A DNA stretch of 64,000 nucleotides from Acidobacteriota bacterium (GCA_021789895.1 JAJYIU010000001.1:62001-126000); one strand, 5' to 3'; positions 41,957 to 49,645 are shown, counted from the first letter of the stretch. Made by a program: numbers and translations. The notes: generated from the sequence alone by a model not told the origin.

Positions 41957-42277
41957 CTATGGCGCCGGTTCGGCCGCTGCGGCGGGGGCGGCCGGGGGCG
42001 CTGATTTGGCTGTGGCCGGTTCGGCCGGCGGCTGGGTTTGGCGCTCGCCCGCGCGGCGCAGCAGGTTCTGCACCGTCGAGGAGACGTGCGCCCCGCGGCT
42101 TTGCCAATACTGTATGCGCTCCTGGTTCAGTTCGATCAGGGCGGGGTTGGGGACGGGGTTGTACGTTCCTAAAAACTCCAGCGCCCGGCCATCGCGGGCG
42201 GCGCTCTTTTCCAGCACCACCACCCGGTAAAACGGTTTTTTCTTCGCGCCCAGGCGCGAGAGACGAATCATCAACAT
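41957..42277 (-). CDS. rpsP: Small-subunit ribosomal protein S16
   Basis: S16 is an early-binding 30S assembly protein. The 106-residue product starts MLMIRLSRLGAKKKPFYRVVVLEKSAARDGRALEFLGTYNPVPNP, the complete consensus, followed by ELNQERIQYWQSRGAHVSSTVQNLLRRAG. An Ala/Pro-rich C-terminal tail of about 30 residues is an extension. GGAGGAG lies 9-10 bp before the ATG. It lies 34 bp after ffh, a common neighbour of this ribosomal block. Confidence 0.99.
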   Translation of the reverse strand: MLMIRLSRLGAKKKPFYRVVVLEKSAARDGRALEFLGTYNPVPNPALIELNQERIQYWQSRGAHVSSTVQNLLRRAGERQTQPPAEPATAKSAPPAAPAAAAEPAP

Positions 42278-42311
42278 GAAAGAATTCTCCTCCAGCCGGC
42301 GCGCGCGCCGG

Positions 42312-43682
42312 CTATTCTGATTCCGGCAAATTCAAATTCCCGATGCGCCGGCGTAAAAAGGGCGAAGCCGAGAAGGATTGAAACATCTTCCTCATCTGGA
42401 CGTACTGCTTCAAAAGCTGGTTGACTTCCTGCACCGAGGTGCCGCTGCCGCGGGCGATGCGCTTGCGGCGGCTGCCATTGATGATCTGGTGCCGGCGGCG
42501 CTCCTCCACGGTCATCGAGTTGATCATGGCCTCGATGCGGGTCAGGCGGCCTTCATCCACCTCCGGTGCGCCGCGCTGCAGCCCCTGAAATGGCCCCACC
42601 CGCGGCAGCATCTTCATCAGATTGTCCAGCGGTCCGAGCTTGCGCACCTGGCGCAACTGGTCGCGAAAATCTTCCAGGCTGAAGCTGTCGCTGCGCAGCT
42701 TGGCTTCCAGCTCCGCCGCTTTTTGCTTGTCCACCGCCGCTTCCGCCTTCTCGATCAGGGTCAGCATGTCGCCCATGCCCAAAATGCGGCCGGCGATGCG
42801 GTCGGGATGGAACACTTCCAGCCCCTCCGGGCGCTCGCTGACGCCAAAGAATTTGATCGGCGCGCCGGTGACGCGGCGAATCGACAGCGCCGCTCCGCCG
42901 CGGCTGTCGCCATCCATTTTGGTCAGCACTACGCCGGTGAATTGGAGCTGGCGGTGAAATTCGCTGGCCGAATGCACCGCGTCCTGGCCGGTCATGGCGT
43001 CGGCGACGAACAGGATTTCGTTGGGCGCGAGCAGGGCCTTGAGCTGCCGCATTTCCTCCATCAGTTCGGCATCCAGGTGCAGCCGCCCGGCGGTATCCAC
43101 GATCAGCACGTCGCAGCCGGCGTTGGCGGCCGCGCGCCGCGCGCCCCGCGCCAGTTCCAGCACCGCCTCCAGGCCCGTGGCGCCGGCCTCGATTTCGCCC
43201 GGATAATAAGGCGTTTGCGTCTGCCCGGCGAGAATCTGCAACTGCTCCCGCGCCGCCGGCCGGTACACGTCCACGGAAACCAGCATCGGGCGATGCCCCT
43301 GCTGCCGCAGGAGCAAGCTGAGTTTGGCGCTGGTGGTGGTCTTGCCCGAGCCTTGCAGGCCGGCCATCAGCACCGTCGCCGGCGGGCGCGAGCTTTTGAC
43401 GTTCAGCCGCGCCGTGTCTTTGCCCAAAATCTCCAGCAGCTCGTCGCGCAGAATCTTGATCAGTTGCTCGGCCGGAGAGAGCGACTGCATCACCTTCTGC
43501 CCCAGCGCTTTTTCGCGCAATTGCGCCAGCAGATCGTCCACCACCTGGTGGTGGACATCGGCGTCCAGCAGCGCCAGCCGGATCGCCGCCAGCGTCTCGC
43601 CCATATTGGCTTCGGTGAGCCGGCCTTCACCGCGCAGGTTCTTGAAAACCTGTTGGAGTTTGTCGGTTAACGTCTCAAACAT
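42312..43682 (-). CDS. ffh: Signal recognition particle protein Ffh/SRP54
   Basis: Ffh binds signal peptides of nascent membrane proteins together with 4.5S RNA and delivers them to FtsY. The 456-residue protein has the N domain (MFETLTDKLQQVFKNLRGEGRLTEANM), the SRP GTPase domain with the P-loop VLMAGLQGSGKTTTSAKLSLLLR, VDVYRPAAREQL, DVLIVDTAGRLHLDAELM, VLTKMDGDSRGGAALSI and GVSERPEGLEVFHPDRIAGRILGMGD, and a Met-rich M domain with RIARGSGTSVQEVNQLLKQYVQMRKMFQ. The order ffh-rpsP is common. It lies 30 bp after the hypothetical gene at 43713. Confidence 0.99.
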   Translation of the reverse strand: MFETLTDKLQQVFKNLRGEGRLTEANMGETLAAIRLALLDADVHHQVVDDLLAQLREKALGQKVMQSLSPAEQLIKILRDELLEILGKDTARLNVKSSRPPATVLMAGLQGSGKTTTSAKLSLLLRQQGHRPMLVSVDVYRPAAREQLQILAGQTQTPYYPGEIEAGATGLEAVLELARGARRAAANAGCDVLIVDTAGRLHLDAELMEEMRQLKALLAPNEILFVADAMTGQDAVHSASEFHRQLQFTGVVLTKMDGDSRGGAALSIRRVTGAPIKFFGVSERPEGLEVFHPDRIAGRILGMGDMLTLIEKAEAAVDKQKAAELEAKLRSDSFSLEDFRDQLRQVRKLGPLDNLMKMLPRVGPFQGLQRGAPEVDEGRLTRIEAMINSMTVEERRRHQIINGSRRKRIARGSGTSVQEVNQLLKQYVQMRKMFQSFSASPFLRRRIGNLNLPESE

Positions 43683-43712
43683 GGGAGCTGCTGCCTGGCG
43701 CCCGCGGCCGGT

Positions 43713-44159
43713 TCAGGCGCGGGAGGTGAATTTTTCCCATTCCTTCGGTTGCCGGCCCTCGTCCCGGAACCAGATCCGGTCATAAAGATAGCGGTTGCTG
43801 ACCGTGCCCAGGCTCTCGTTATAGAGCAGCGGCGAGCCCGCGGCATAGTGCAGTTCGCGGTTGAAGGCGTTGAGGCAGCGTAAATCCTGCGCCGTCGCCG
43901 GCGCCTCATGGTCGGCGGTTTTCAGAAACTTCTGGTAGCCGCGGTCCACCAGCCGCGCCAGCTCGCCCTCCAGGATACGTCCCGGCGGCGCAAAATAACG
44001 CGCTCCCTGCTGCTCGTCCGGCTCCAGGCCGGCGGCGCAATCGTGCTTGCGGATGAACATCCGCTTGCCTTCGCCGGCGGAGAGCAGGGCAAAGCCCATC
44101 TGCTTCAGTTTCTCCATCAGATCGTCGAAGTTGGGGATGGACGGTTTTCTCCCAGGCAA
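43713..44159 (-). CDS. Conserved hypothetical protein, TTG start
   Basis: No family is recognised. The 148-residue product begins LPGRKPSIPNFDDLMEKLKQMGFALLSAGEGKRMFIRKHDCAAGLEP. The TTG at 44159 is supported by GGAGGA 7 bp upstream. The protein is soluble, mixed charged, with two cysteines; SNRYLYDRIWFRDEGRQPKEWEKFTSRA at the C-terminus looks ordered. It is the first gene of the ffh-ribosomal block and diverges from the cysteine locus. A -10-like GATAAT on the minus strand lies around 44186. Confidence 0.7.
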   Translation of the reverse strand: MPGRKPSIPNFDDLMEKLKQMGFALLSAGEGKRMFIRKHDCAAGLEPDEQQGARYFAPPGRILEGELARLVDRGYQKFLKTADHEAPATAQDLRCLNAFNRELHYAAGSPLLYNESLGTVSNRYLYDRIWFRDEGRQPKEWEKFTSRA

Positions 44160-44237
44160 GGCGCTTCCTCCGCGAATCCTTTATTATCGGCCATTCATCT
44201 TGCCGCTGGCAATGCGGACGGGCGCGGGCCCGACCGC

Positions 44238-44266
44238 TTGCGGCGGCGGCAGTTTGCGGGTAAAAT
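44238..44266 (+). promoter_or_regulatory. Sigma-70-type promoter on a leaderless cysteine-rich leader frame
   Basis: TTGCGG (44238-44243) and TAAAAT (44261-44266) are separated by exactly 17 bp, a good sigma-70 pattern. A transcript starting 6-7 bp past the -10 box would begin at or one base before the ATG at 44273, so the first codon of the small frame would be the 5' end of the RNA. Confidence 0.6.
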
Positions 44267-44272
44267 CAATTT

Positions 44273-44320
44273 ATGACCGCCAGTATCGAACCGCGGCGAT
44301 GTCCCTCCTGCCGATGTTGA
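44273..44320 (+). CDS. Putative leaderless cysteine-rich leader peptide (15 codons)
   Basis: The frame reads MTASIEPRRCPSCRC then TGA, with three cysteine codons in the last six and an Arg-Arg before them. It begins at the predicted transcription start of the only good promoter in front of the cysteine-synthesis operon, and its stop lies 5 bp before a strong hairpin. In actinobacteria, leaderless small frames with clustered Cys codons regulate cysteine genes by ribosome stalling; the same logic is inferred here. It could also be the chance remnant of a zinc-ribbon gene (CPxCxC). Three non-adjacent Cys codons are weaker than the known Cys-run leaders. It is not shown to be translated. Confidence 0.5.
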   Translation: MTASIEPRRCPSCRC

Positions 44321-44325
44321 TCCAG

Positions 44326-44389
44326 CGGGCCTGAGGGCCCGTGGCTACGCGTTTTCCTCGTCTTCAAGTTGAAATTTACGATCTGGGCC
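44326..44389 (+). promoter_or_regulatory. Hairpin with alternative partner: possible attenuator
   Basis: CGGGCC (44326-44331), loop TGAG, GGCCCG (44336-44341) form a perfect 6-bp GC stem starting 5 bp after the leader-peptide stop. A second GGGCC at 44385-44389 could pair with GGCCC (44336-44340) instead, giving mutually exclusive folds, as expected for an attenuator. A T-rich stretch follows (GTTTTCC at 44351-44357), but not directly after the stem. The cysteine synthase ATG at 44430 has no Shine-Dalgarno sequence. Confidence 0.4.
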
Positions 44390-44429
44390 AATCATTCGGT
44401 CGAGGTCCATTCGTTTTCCTGATTTCTTT

Positions 44430-45422
44430 ATGGCATCTGCATCCCGGCTGGAGAATTCGCCGCCCTTGGGTCCGCTGCTGCCCTGGTGCCGTACGCCGCG
44501 CCCGGATGCCGGCGAGCGGCTGGGCGATTTGCTGCTCGACCGCATCGGCAATACGCCGTTGCTGCGCCTGGAACGCATCACCGCCGGGCTGCCGGGTGTC
44601 GAGCTGCTGGCGAAGGCGGAATGGTTCAATCCCGGCGGCAGCGTGAAAGATCGCGCCGCCTGCGCCATCGTGCGCGAGGCCGAGCGCACGGGGCAACTGC
44701 CCCCCGGTCGCATCCTGCTCGACGCCACCAGCGGCAATACCGGCATCGCCTACGCCATGATCGGCGCCGCTCGCGGCTATCGGGTGCGGCTCTGCCTGCC
44801 CGCCAACGTCAGTCCCGAGCGCCGGCGCATTCTCGAGGCCTACGGCGCCGATTTGGTGTTGACCGATCCGGGCGAAGGCTCCGACGGCGCCATCCGCCAG
44901 GCGCGCGCGTTGGCGCGCTCCGATCCGAAACGCTACTTCTATGCCGACCAGTATTCCAATCCCGCCAACTGGCAGGCGCACTATATGGGCACGGCGGAGG
45001 AGATCTGGCGCCAGACCCATGGCCAGGTGACGCATTTCGTGGCCGCGCTCGGCACCAGCGGCACGTTTGTGGGCGTGTCGCGCCGGCTGAAGCAGCTCAA
45101 TCCGGAAATTCGCTGCATTTCCCTGCAGCCCGACGCCCCGTTCCATGGCATCGAAGGTTTGAAACACATGGCCTCGGCCATCGTTCCGGAAATCTACGAT
45201 CCGAGCCTGGCCGATGAAGATTTGAGCGTCTCCACCGAAGCCGCCTACGCCGGGGTCAAGCGCCTGGCGCGCGAAGAGGGCCTGCGGGTGGGGGTCAGCT
45301 CCGGCGCCGCCCTGGCCGGGTGTCTCGAGGTCGCCCGCCGGTTGGACGCGCCGGCGGTGTTGGTTACCGTTTTCCCGGATAATGCGGATAAGTATCTGAG
45401 CGACCGCTTTTGGGATGAATAA
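44430..45422 (+). CDS. Cysteine synthase of the sulfur-carrier-linked type (CysK/CysM family)
   Basis: This PLP-dependent beta-replacement enzyme makes cysteine from an activated serine and a sulfur source. The 330-residue protein shows LLDRIGNTPLLRLERI, AEWFNPGGSVKDRAA with the PLP lysine, LLDATSGNTGIAYAMIGAARG, YADQYSNPANWQAHYMGTAEEI, HFVAALGTSGTFVGVSRRLK, and GLRVGVSSGAALAG. The genes after it encode a JAMM protease, a ThiS/MoaD-like carrier and a ThiF-rhodanese protein, matching the mycobacterial CysM-Mec-CysO-MoeZ set in which thiocarboxylated carrier, not free sulfide, donates sulfur. The N-terminus (38 residues before the IGNTP motif) is longer than usual and the start lacks a ribosome-binding site; TTG 44466 is an alternative. 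It overlaps the next gene by 8 bp. Confidence 0.92.
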   Translation: MASASRLENSPPLGPLLPWCRTPRPDAGERLGDLLLDRIGNTPLLRLERITAGLPGVELLAKAEWFNPGGSVKDRAACAIVREAERTGQLPPGRILLDATSGNTGIAYAMIGAARGYRVRLCLPANVSPERRRILEAYGADLVLTDPGEGSDGAIRQARALARSDPKRYFYADQYSNPANWQAHYMGTAEEIWRQTHGQVTHFVAALGTSGTFVGVSRRLKQLNPEIRCISLQPDAPFHGIEGLKHMASAIVPEIYDPSLADEDLSVSTEAAYAGVKRLAREEGLRVGVSSGAALAGCLEVARRLDAPAVLVTVFPDNADKYLSDRFWDE

Positions 45423-45885
45423 GGATTTCGCTGCGCGATTACCGAGCATGCTTCGCCTTTCACCACAAGACCTGGACCGCATTCGCGCCCATGCCGAGCG
45501 CGATTATCCGCGCGAGTGTTGCGGCATTCTGCTTGGCCGCGCCGCGGCGGAACTGCGTGTCGCCAGCGAGGCGGTGCCCATGCGCAATGCCAACGCCGCT
45601 GCGCCCGCGAATCGCTTCGCTTTCGACCCGCGCGAACACCTCGAAGTCCAGCGCCGCGGCCGCGAGCGCGGCCTGGAGGTGATCGGTTTTTATCATTCCC
45701 ATCCCGATCATCCCGCCCGGCCGTCGGTCACCGATCTGGAAAACGCCAGTTGGCCGGGCCTGTCCTATCTGATCGTTGCCGTCGCGCAGGGCCGCGCCGC
45801 CGCCGTCAATTCCTTCGAACTGGCCGAGGACCGCTCGCATTTTATTCAGGAGGACATCCAGGCCGGCGCCGCCGGTGCCGCCTGA
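45415..45885 (+). CDS. M67 (JAMM/MPN+) zinc metalloprotease, Mec+-like
   Basis: Mec+-type proteases release cysteine from the CysO-cysteine adduct in mycobacteria. The 156-residue product has the complete JAMM site: a glutamate in YPRECCGILLGR and HSHPDHPARPSVTD, which fits the HSH-x7-S-x2-D zinc-binding pattern exactly. The end (SFELAEDRSHFIQEDIQ) is also family-like. The ATG at 45415 overlaps the cysteine synthase stop; an internal ATG at 45448 (MLRLSPQDLDRI) gives a more standard N-terminus. Because the neighbouring carrier ends in Gly-Gly-Arg, this enzyme may also trim the carrier's tail, as the JAMM protein QbsD does in Pseudomonas. Confidence 0.93.
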   Translation: MNKDFAARLPSMLRLSPQDLDRIRAHAERDYPRECCGILLGRAAAELRVASEAVPMRNANAAAPANRFAFDPREHLEVQRRGRERGLEVIGFYHSHPDHPARPSVTDLENASWPGLSYLIVAVAQGRAAAVNSFELAEDRSHFIQEDIQAGAAGAA

Positions 45886-45892
45886 ACCGCTT

Positions 45893-46171
45893 ATGGCAGT
45901 CACCATTCATATCCCCACCCCGTTGCGCGCCTATACCGATCACCGCGAGGCGGTCGAGGTGGAAGGCCGCAGCGTGGACGAAGTGCTGGCGCAGTTGACC
46001 GCCGCGCATCCGCAATTGCGCCCTCACCTGTTCACTCCCGAGGGCCGGCTGCGCAGCTTTGTCAACATCTATCTCAATGACGAAGACATTCGTTACACCG
46101 GCCGCGAGCAGACTCCCGTCCGGCCCAGCGATTCGCTGACCATCGTTCCCGCCGTAGCGGGCGGACGATGA
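45893..46171 (+). CDS. ThiS/MoaD-like (CysO-type) sulfur carrier with C-terminal Gly-Gly-Arg
   Basis: A ubiquitin-fold carrier of 92 residues: MAVTIHIPTPLRAYTDHREAVEVEGRSVDEVLAQLTAAHPQL, then RSFVNIYLNDEDIRYTGREQTPVRPSDSLTIVPAVAGGR. NIYLNDEDIR and DSLTIVPAVAGG closely resemble CysO. Functional carriers end exactly in Gly-Gly, which is adenylated and then thiocarboxylated; here an Arg codon (CGA) follows before TGA. Without trimming, the ThiF-type enzyme could not activate it. Longer readings begin inside the protease gene. The start ATG lies 7 bp after the protease stop, and the stop overlaps the moeZ start. Confidence 0.93.
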   Translation: MAVTIHIPTPLRAYTDHREAVEVEGRSVDEVLAQLTAAHPQLRPHLFTPEGRLRSFVNIYLNDEDIRYTGREQTPVRPSDSLTIVPAVAGGR

Positions 46172-47370
46172 TTGATATCGAGGACTCTACGATGGCTACC
46201 TTGACCCCAACCCTGGCCTCCGCCGTCGAGCTGTCGAAGGATGAAATCCTGCGCTACAGCCGGCATTTGATCATTCCCGAAGTGGGCATGGACGGCCAGA
46301 AAAAGCTGAAAGCGGCCCGGGTGCTCACGATCGGCGCCGGCGGGCTGGGCGCCCCGGTGGGCCTTTATCTGGCCGCCGCCGGCGTCGGCACGCTCGGGAT
46401 GGTGGATTTCGACACGGTGGATTTCACCAACCTCCAGCGCCAGGTCATCCACGGCACCTCCGACGTGGGGCGCTCCAAGCTGGAATCGGCGCGGGCGACC
46501 TTGTCGGAAATCAACCCCAACGTCAACTTCGAGCTTCACCCGGTGCGCCTGACCAGCGAAAATGCGCTGGAGCTGTTTCGCCAATACGATCTGGTGGTGG
46601 ACGGCACCGATAACTTTCCCACCCGCTACTTGGTCAACGATGCCTGCGTGCTGACCGGCATTCCCAACGTTTACGCCAGCATCTTTCGCTTTGAAGGGCA
46701 GGCATCGGTGCTGGCGCTTGCGGATGGCCCCTGCTACCGCTGCTGGTATCCCGAGCCGCCTCCGCCCGGCCTGGTGCCGAGTTGCGCCGAAGGCGGCGTG
46801 CTGGGCGTGCTCCCCGGCATCATGGGCACCATCCAGGCGATGGAAGCGATCAAGCTGATTCTGGGCATTGGCAGCCCCTTGAAAAACCGGGTGTTGCTGT
46901 TTGACGCTTTGCAGCTCCGTTTCCGCGAGCTGAAACTGCGAAAAAATCCCGAGTGCCCGGTCTGCGGCCAGCATCCCAGCATCCGCGAGCTGATTGATTA
47001 TCAGGAGTTCTGCGGCCTGCGCGGCGAGGAGGCCGAACCGGAGCCGCCGGCGGGCGAAGAAATCACGCCGCGCGAGCTTGCCGGCTGGCGCCAGCGCGGC
47101 CGCCCCGTCTTCGTGCTCGATGTGCGCGAGCCGCACGAGGTCCAGATCGCCGCCATCCCCGAGACCACCTTGATCCCGCTCGGGCAGTTGCCGCACCGGC
47201 TGAACGAGCTCGATCGCAATCGCGAGACGGTGGTTTATTGCCGCTCCGGCCAGCGCTCCGCCCGCGCCGTACGCCAGTTGCGCCAGGCCGGCTTCCAGAA
47301 AGTCTGGAACCTCAAGGGAGGCATTCTGGCCTGGGCCGAGGAAGTGGATCCCAGCTTGCCGCGCTATTGA
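46168..47370 (+). CDS. ThiF/MoeB-family adenylyltransferase with rhodanese domain (MoeZ-like)
   Basis: MoeZ adenylates the C-terminal glycine of its carrier and hands it sulfur from a rhodanese cysteine. The 400-residue protein has the E1-like domain: EILRYSRHLIIPEVGMDGQKKLKAARVLTIGAGGLGAP with the ATP-binding GxGxxG, DTVDFTNLQRQVIH, VVDGTDNFPTRYLVNDAC, and two zinc CxxC pairs in PCYRCWYP and CPVCG. The C-terminal rhodanese domain (from about residue 290) carries the active-site loop VVYCRSGQRSARAV. ATG 46168 overlaps the carrier's stop (ATGA); an internal ATG at 46192 is possible. It closes the four-gene cysteine operon. Confidence 0.95.
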   Translation: MIDIEDSTMATLTPTLASAVELSKDEILRYSRHLIIPEVGMDGQKKLKAARVLTIGAGGLGAPVGLYLAAAGVGTLGMVDFDTVDFTNLQRQVIHGTSDVGRSKLESARATLSEINPNVNFELHPVRLTSENALELFRQYDLVVDGTDNFPTRYLVNDACVLTGIPNVYASIFRFEGQASVLALADGPCYRCWYPEPPPPGLVPSCAEGGVLGVLPGIMGTIQAMEAIKLILGIGSPLKNRVLLFDALQLRFRELKLRKNPECPVCGQHPSIRELIDYQEFCGLRGEEAEPEPPAGEEITPRELAGWRQRGRPVFVLDVREPHEVQIAAIPETTLIPLGQLPHRLNELDRNRETVVYCRSGQRSARAVRQLRQAGFQKVWNLKGGILAWAEEVDPSLPRY

Positions 47371-47377
47371 TTCGCGG

Positions 47378-47857
47378 CTAAGGCTGCACCAGCACCAGAA
47401 TCAGAATCGCCAGAAAAACCGAAGCCACCAGCGCATGCAGGCGCATTGCAGCGCCGCGTGAGGGGGGCGCGGCGTCCATCCGCCCCGCCAGGCGAGTAAT
47501 GAACCAGTCGAGCGCGATCAGCACCGCGGCCAGGCCCAGCTTGGCCTGCAGCCAGGCGCTGTGCAACACCGGCTGCGGCATTTGAAACAGCAGCGCGATG
47601 CCGGCGGCCAAGGCTAAGATCAACCCGGGATGCGCCAGCGCGCGCAACAGCCGCTGTGTCATCCGGGTGTAGGCGGCGTGAGCGGCCGGAGGCATGCGGC
47701 TGGCGAGTTCAGCCTCGCGGCTGGGACTGGTTTCGCGCTTGGAGCCGGCTTCGCGGGCAGCCTGCGCCATCGCCATCGTGGCGGCCAGCAGCCCACCCAC
47801 CCACATCACCATGCCGGCTAGATGCGCGACTAAGGACCAGGCCAAGAGTCCATCCAT
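47378..47857 (-). CDS. CopD/HemJ-like small membrane protein
   Basis: The 159-residue protein has four hydrophobic segments (about 3-25, 68-90, 98-118, 133-156). The first contains LVAHLAGMVMWVGGLLA, where His and Trp resemble the heme-binding first helix of HemJ (protoporphyrinogen oxidase) and CopD proteins. LLRALAHPGLILALAAGIALLF and WLQAKLGLAAVLIALDWFI match the later HemJ helices. Heme genes elsewhere in the window make HemJ attractive, but a copper-related CopD-domain role is equally possible. Between helices 1 and 2 is an unusually long charged loop (KRETSPSREAELASRMPP). It is convergent with moeZ, with a 7-bp gap. Confidence 0.65.
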   Translation of the reverse strand: MDGLLAWSLVAHLAGMVMWVGGLLAATMAMAQAAREAGSKRETSPSREAELASRMPPAAHAAYTRMTQRLLRALAHPGLILALAAGIALLFQMPQPVLHSAWLQAKLGLAAVLIALDWFITRLAGRMDAAPPSRGAAMRLHALVASVFLAILILVLVQP

Positions 47858-47881
47858 TCCGCTTCCCGCCTTTCTCCGCTA

Positions 47882-49645
47882 TCAGGTGCTGACCTGCGAG
47901 GTTTGCGGCGCCGGCTTGTTTCCCGGGCGCGCCGCCAGCCCGAAGGTGTGTAGAATTTTCGCCGTCGTCAAAATGCCTAATAAATGATGGATATTCAAGC
48001 GGCTGACCACCGGCAGGATGGGATGTCCGCTGGCGAGCAGTTCGAGCGAGTGGTCTAGGCCTTCATCGGGAAAAACCAGCAGATCGCTATCCCAATCTGT
48101 CCAACGGCTGAGCGGCTCGCCGCCATGGCCTTCGGCCATGGCTTTGGATAATTTTTCGCGCTGCGCCAGCCCGATAAATTGCTCCTCCGCCAGCACCGGA
48201 TAAGCCGTTTCCTCCCGGCCTTCGAAATGGTGCAGCGCCTGCTCCACGCTTTCTTCCGCGGTCAGGCAAATGAAATCGCTATCGATTGCGTCGGCGTTGC
48301 GCAGCCGCCGCAGTACGAATTCATTTTTACGGGAGGGCAGAATGACTCCATCTTGCCGGGCCAGGCTCTCATAGAGGCCCTCCGGCTGCAGCCGTGCGGC
48401 GATCGCGTAGGCGATGATATTGGCCACCATCAGGGGCAGGATCAGGTTGTAATCCTGGGTGACTTCGAAAATCATGAAAATCGAAGTGATCGGAGTGCGA
48501 TTGATGCCGGCGAACATCGTGCCCATGCCCACCAGCGCATAAGCGCCGATACCGCTCAGCCGCGAGAACGGAAACGCAAAATGGGCGATGCCCCCGACCG
48601 AGCCGCCCAGCATTGCCCCGATATAAAGCGAAGGGGCGAACACCCCGCCCGAATTGCCGGTGGCATAGCAGACCGCGGTGGAGAGAAATTTTAAAATCGC
48701 CAGCCAGATCAGGACGTGCAACATCATGCGGTTGTTGAGCGCGTCATCCACCCACCGGTAGCCGACGCTCAGAATCTGCGGATAGGCCAAGGCCACCAGG
48801 CCGCAGAAGATCGAACCGCTGACCGGAATCCAGTACCGCACCTGCTTGGGCGAGCGCAGCATGTGCTCCCGCCCCCACTTGATGCCCAGGGAAAATGCCG
48901 CCGAGGCGGCGCCACCGATCGCGCCTAGAATCACGAATGCGATCAGATCCGAGAGCCCGCCCAGCTTGTAGGCAGGCACGCTGAAAAGCGGGGCGCCGCC
49001 GATGAACCAGCGCCGCACCAGCACCGCCACCACCGCCGCCAGAATGGTCGAGCCCAGCAGCGGGGAATTGAAGCCGGTGATTTCTTCCAGCACGAAGAGC
49101 ACGGCGGTAATCGGCGCGTTGAAGATTCCCGCCAGCCCCGCCGCCGCTCCCACCGGCACCAGTTGCTGCATTTTGGTTTTGGAACTGGCCGTCAGCCGGC
49201 CCACCAGCGAGGCTACGCCGGCGCCGATATGGATCGCCGGCCCTTCCGGTCCCATGGATTGTCCGCTGCCGATGCCGATGGCCGAAGCCAGAAACTTGCC
49301 CAGCGTGCTGCGCACCGGGATGAAGCCGTCGCGCGCCAGGATGGCGATCTTGGTTTGCGCCACGCCGCTGCCGCGCGATTGCGGCATCAGCCGCAGCACC
49401 AGCGCCGCCGCCACGCCCCCGGCGGCGGTGTACATCGCGTAGTGCCAGGGCGCGGAATGATGGCTGCTCAGGTCGCCATAAAGCCAGGTAAAGATGCTTT
49501 CCAGAAAGATGTGATACAGCACCACCATGAAGCCGGCCAGGCCGCCGGTGGCCAGCACCAGAACGAAAAAGGTGCGATCCTCATCCAACCGCAGCTTGCG
49601 CAGCAGCCGGAGAATTTTGACTTGGGTTGGTTTGGGGCGGGCCAA
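47882..49645 (-). CDS. CLC-family chloride channel/transporter with C-terminal CBS pair
   Basis: The 587-residue protein has about a dozen transmembrane helices with the three CLC selectivity motifs: SGQSMGPEGPAIHIGAG (gating Glu in GPEGP), GNSGGVFAPSLYIGAMLGG (GxFAP), and the late GMGTMFAGINRTPITSIFMIFE. NAPITAVLFVLEEITG is also diagnostic. From about residue 445 the C-terminus carries a CBS-domain region (SDFICLTAEESVEQALHHFEGREETAYPVL, then LVFPDEGLDHSLELLASGHPILPVVSR). The start is TTG at 49645 without a clear Shine-Dalgarno sequence; an in-frame stop lies just upstream. Whether it is a channel or an H+/Cl- exchanger cannot be decided here. Confidence 0.93.
   Translation of the reverse strand: MARPKPTQVKILRLLRKLRLDEDRTFFVLVLATGGLAGFMVVLYHIFLESIFTWLYGDLSSHHSAPWHYAMYTAAGGVAAALVLRLMPQSRGSGVAQTKIAILARDGFIPVRSTLGKFLASAIGIGSGQSMGPEGPAIHIGAGVASLVGRLTASSKTKMQQLVPVGAAAGLAGIFNAPITAVLFVLEEITGFNSPLLGSTILAAVVAVLVRRWFIGGAPLFSVPAYKLGGLSDLIAFVILGAIGGAASAAFSLGIKWGREHMLRSPKQVRYWIPVSGSIFCGLVALAYPQILSVGYRWVDDALNNRMMLHVLIWLAILKFLSTAVCYATGNSGGVFAPSLYIGAMLGGSVGGIAHFAFPFSRLSGIGAYALVGMGTMFAGINRTPITSIFMIFEVTQDYNLILPLMVANIIAYAIAARLQPEGLYESLARQDGVILPSRKNEFVLRRLRNADAIDSDFICLTAEESVEQALHHFEGREETAYPVLAEEQFIGLAQREKLSKAMAEGHGGEPLSRWTDWDSDLLVFPDEGLDHSLELLASGHPILPVVSRLNIHHLLGILTTAKILHTFGLAARPGNKPAPQTSQVST

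Noticed and set aside
42378-43670. 430-codon plus-strand frame
   Set aside because: Antisense shadow of ffh; low-complexity His/Gln/Leu-rich translation without motifs.
44047-44334. 95-codon plus-strand frame over the cysteine promoter region
   Set aside because: Antisense to the conserved hypothetical gene for most of its length and incompatible with the well-spaced promoter at 44238-44266.
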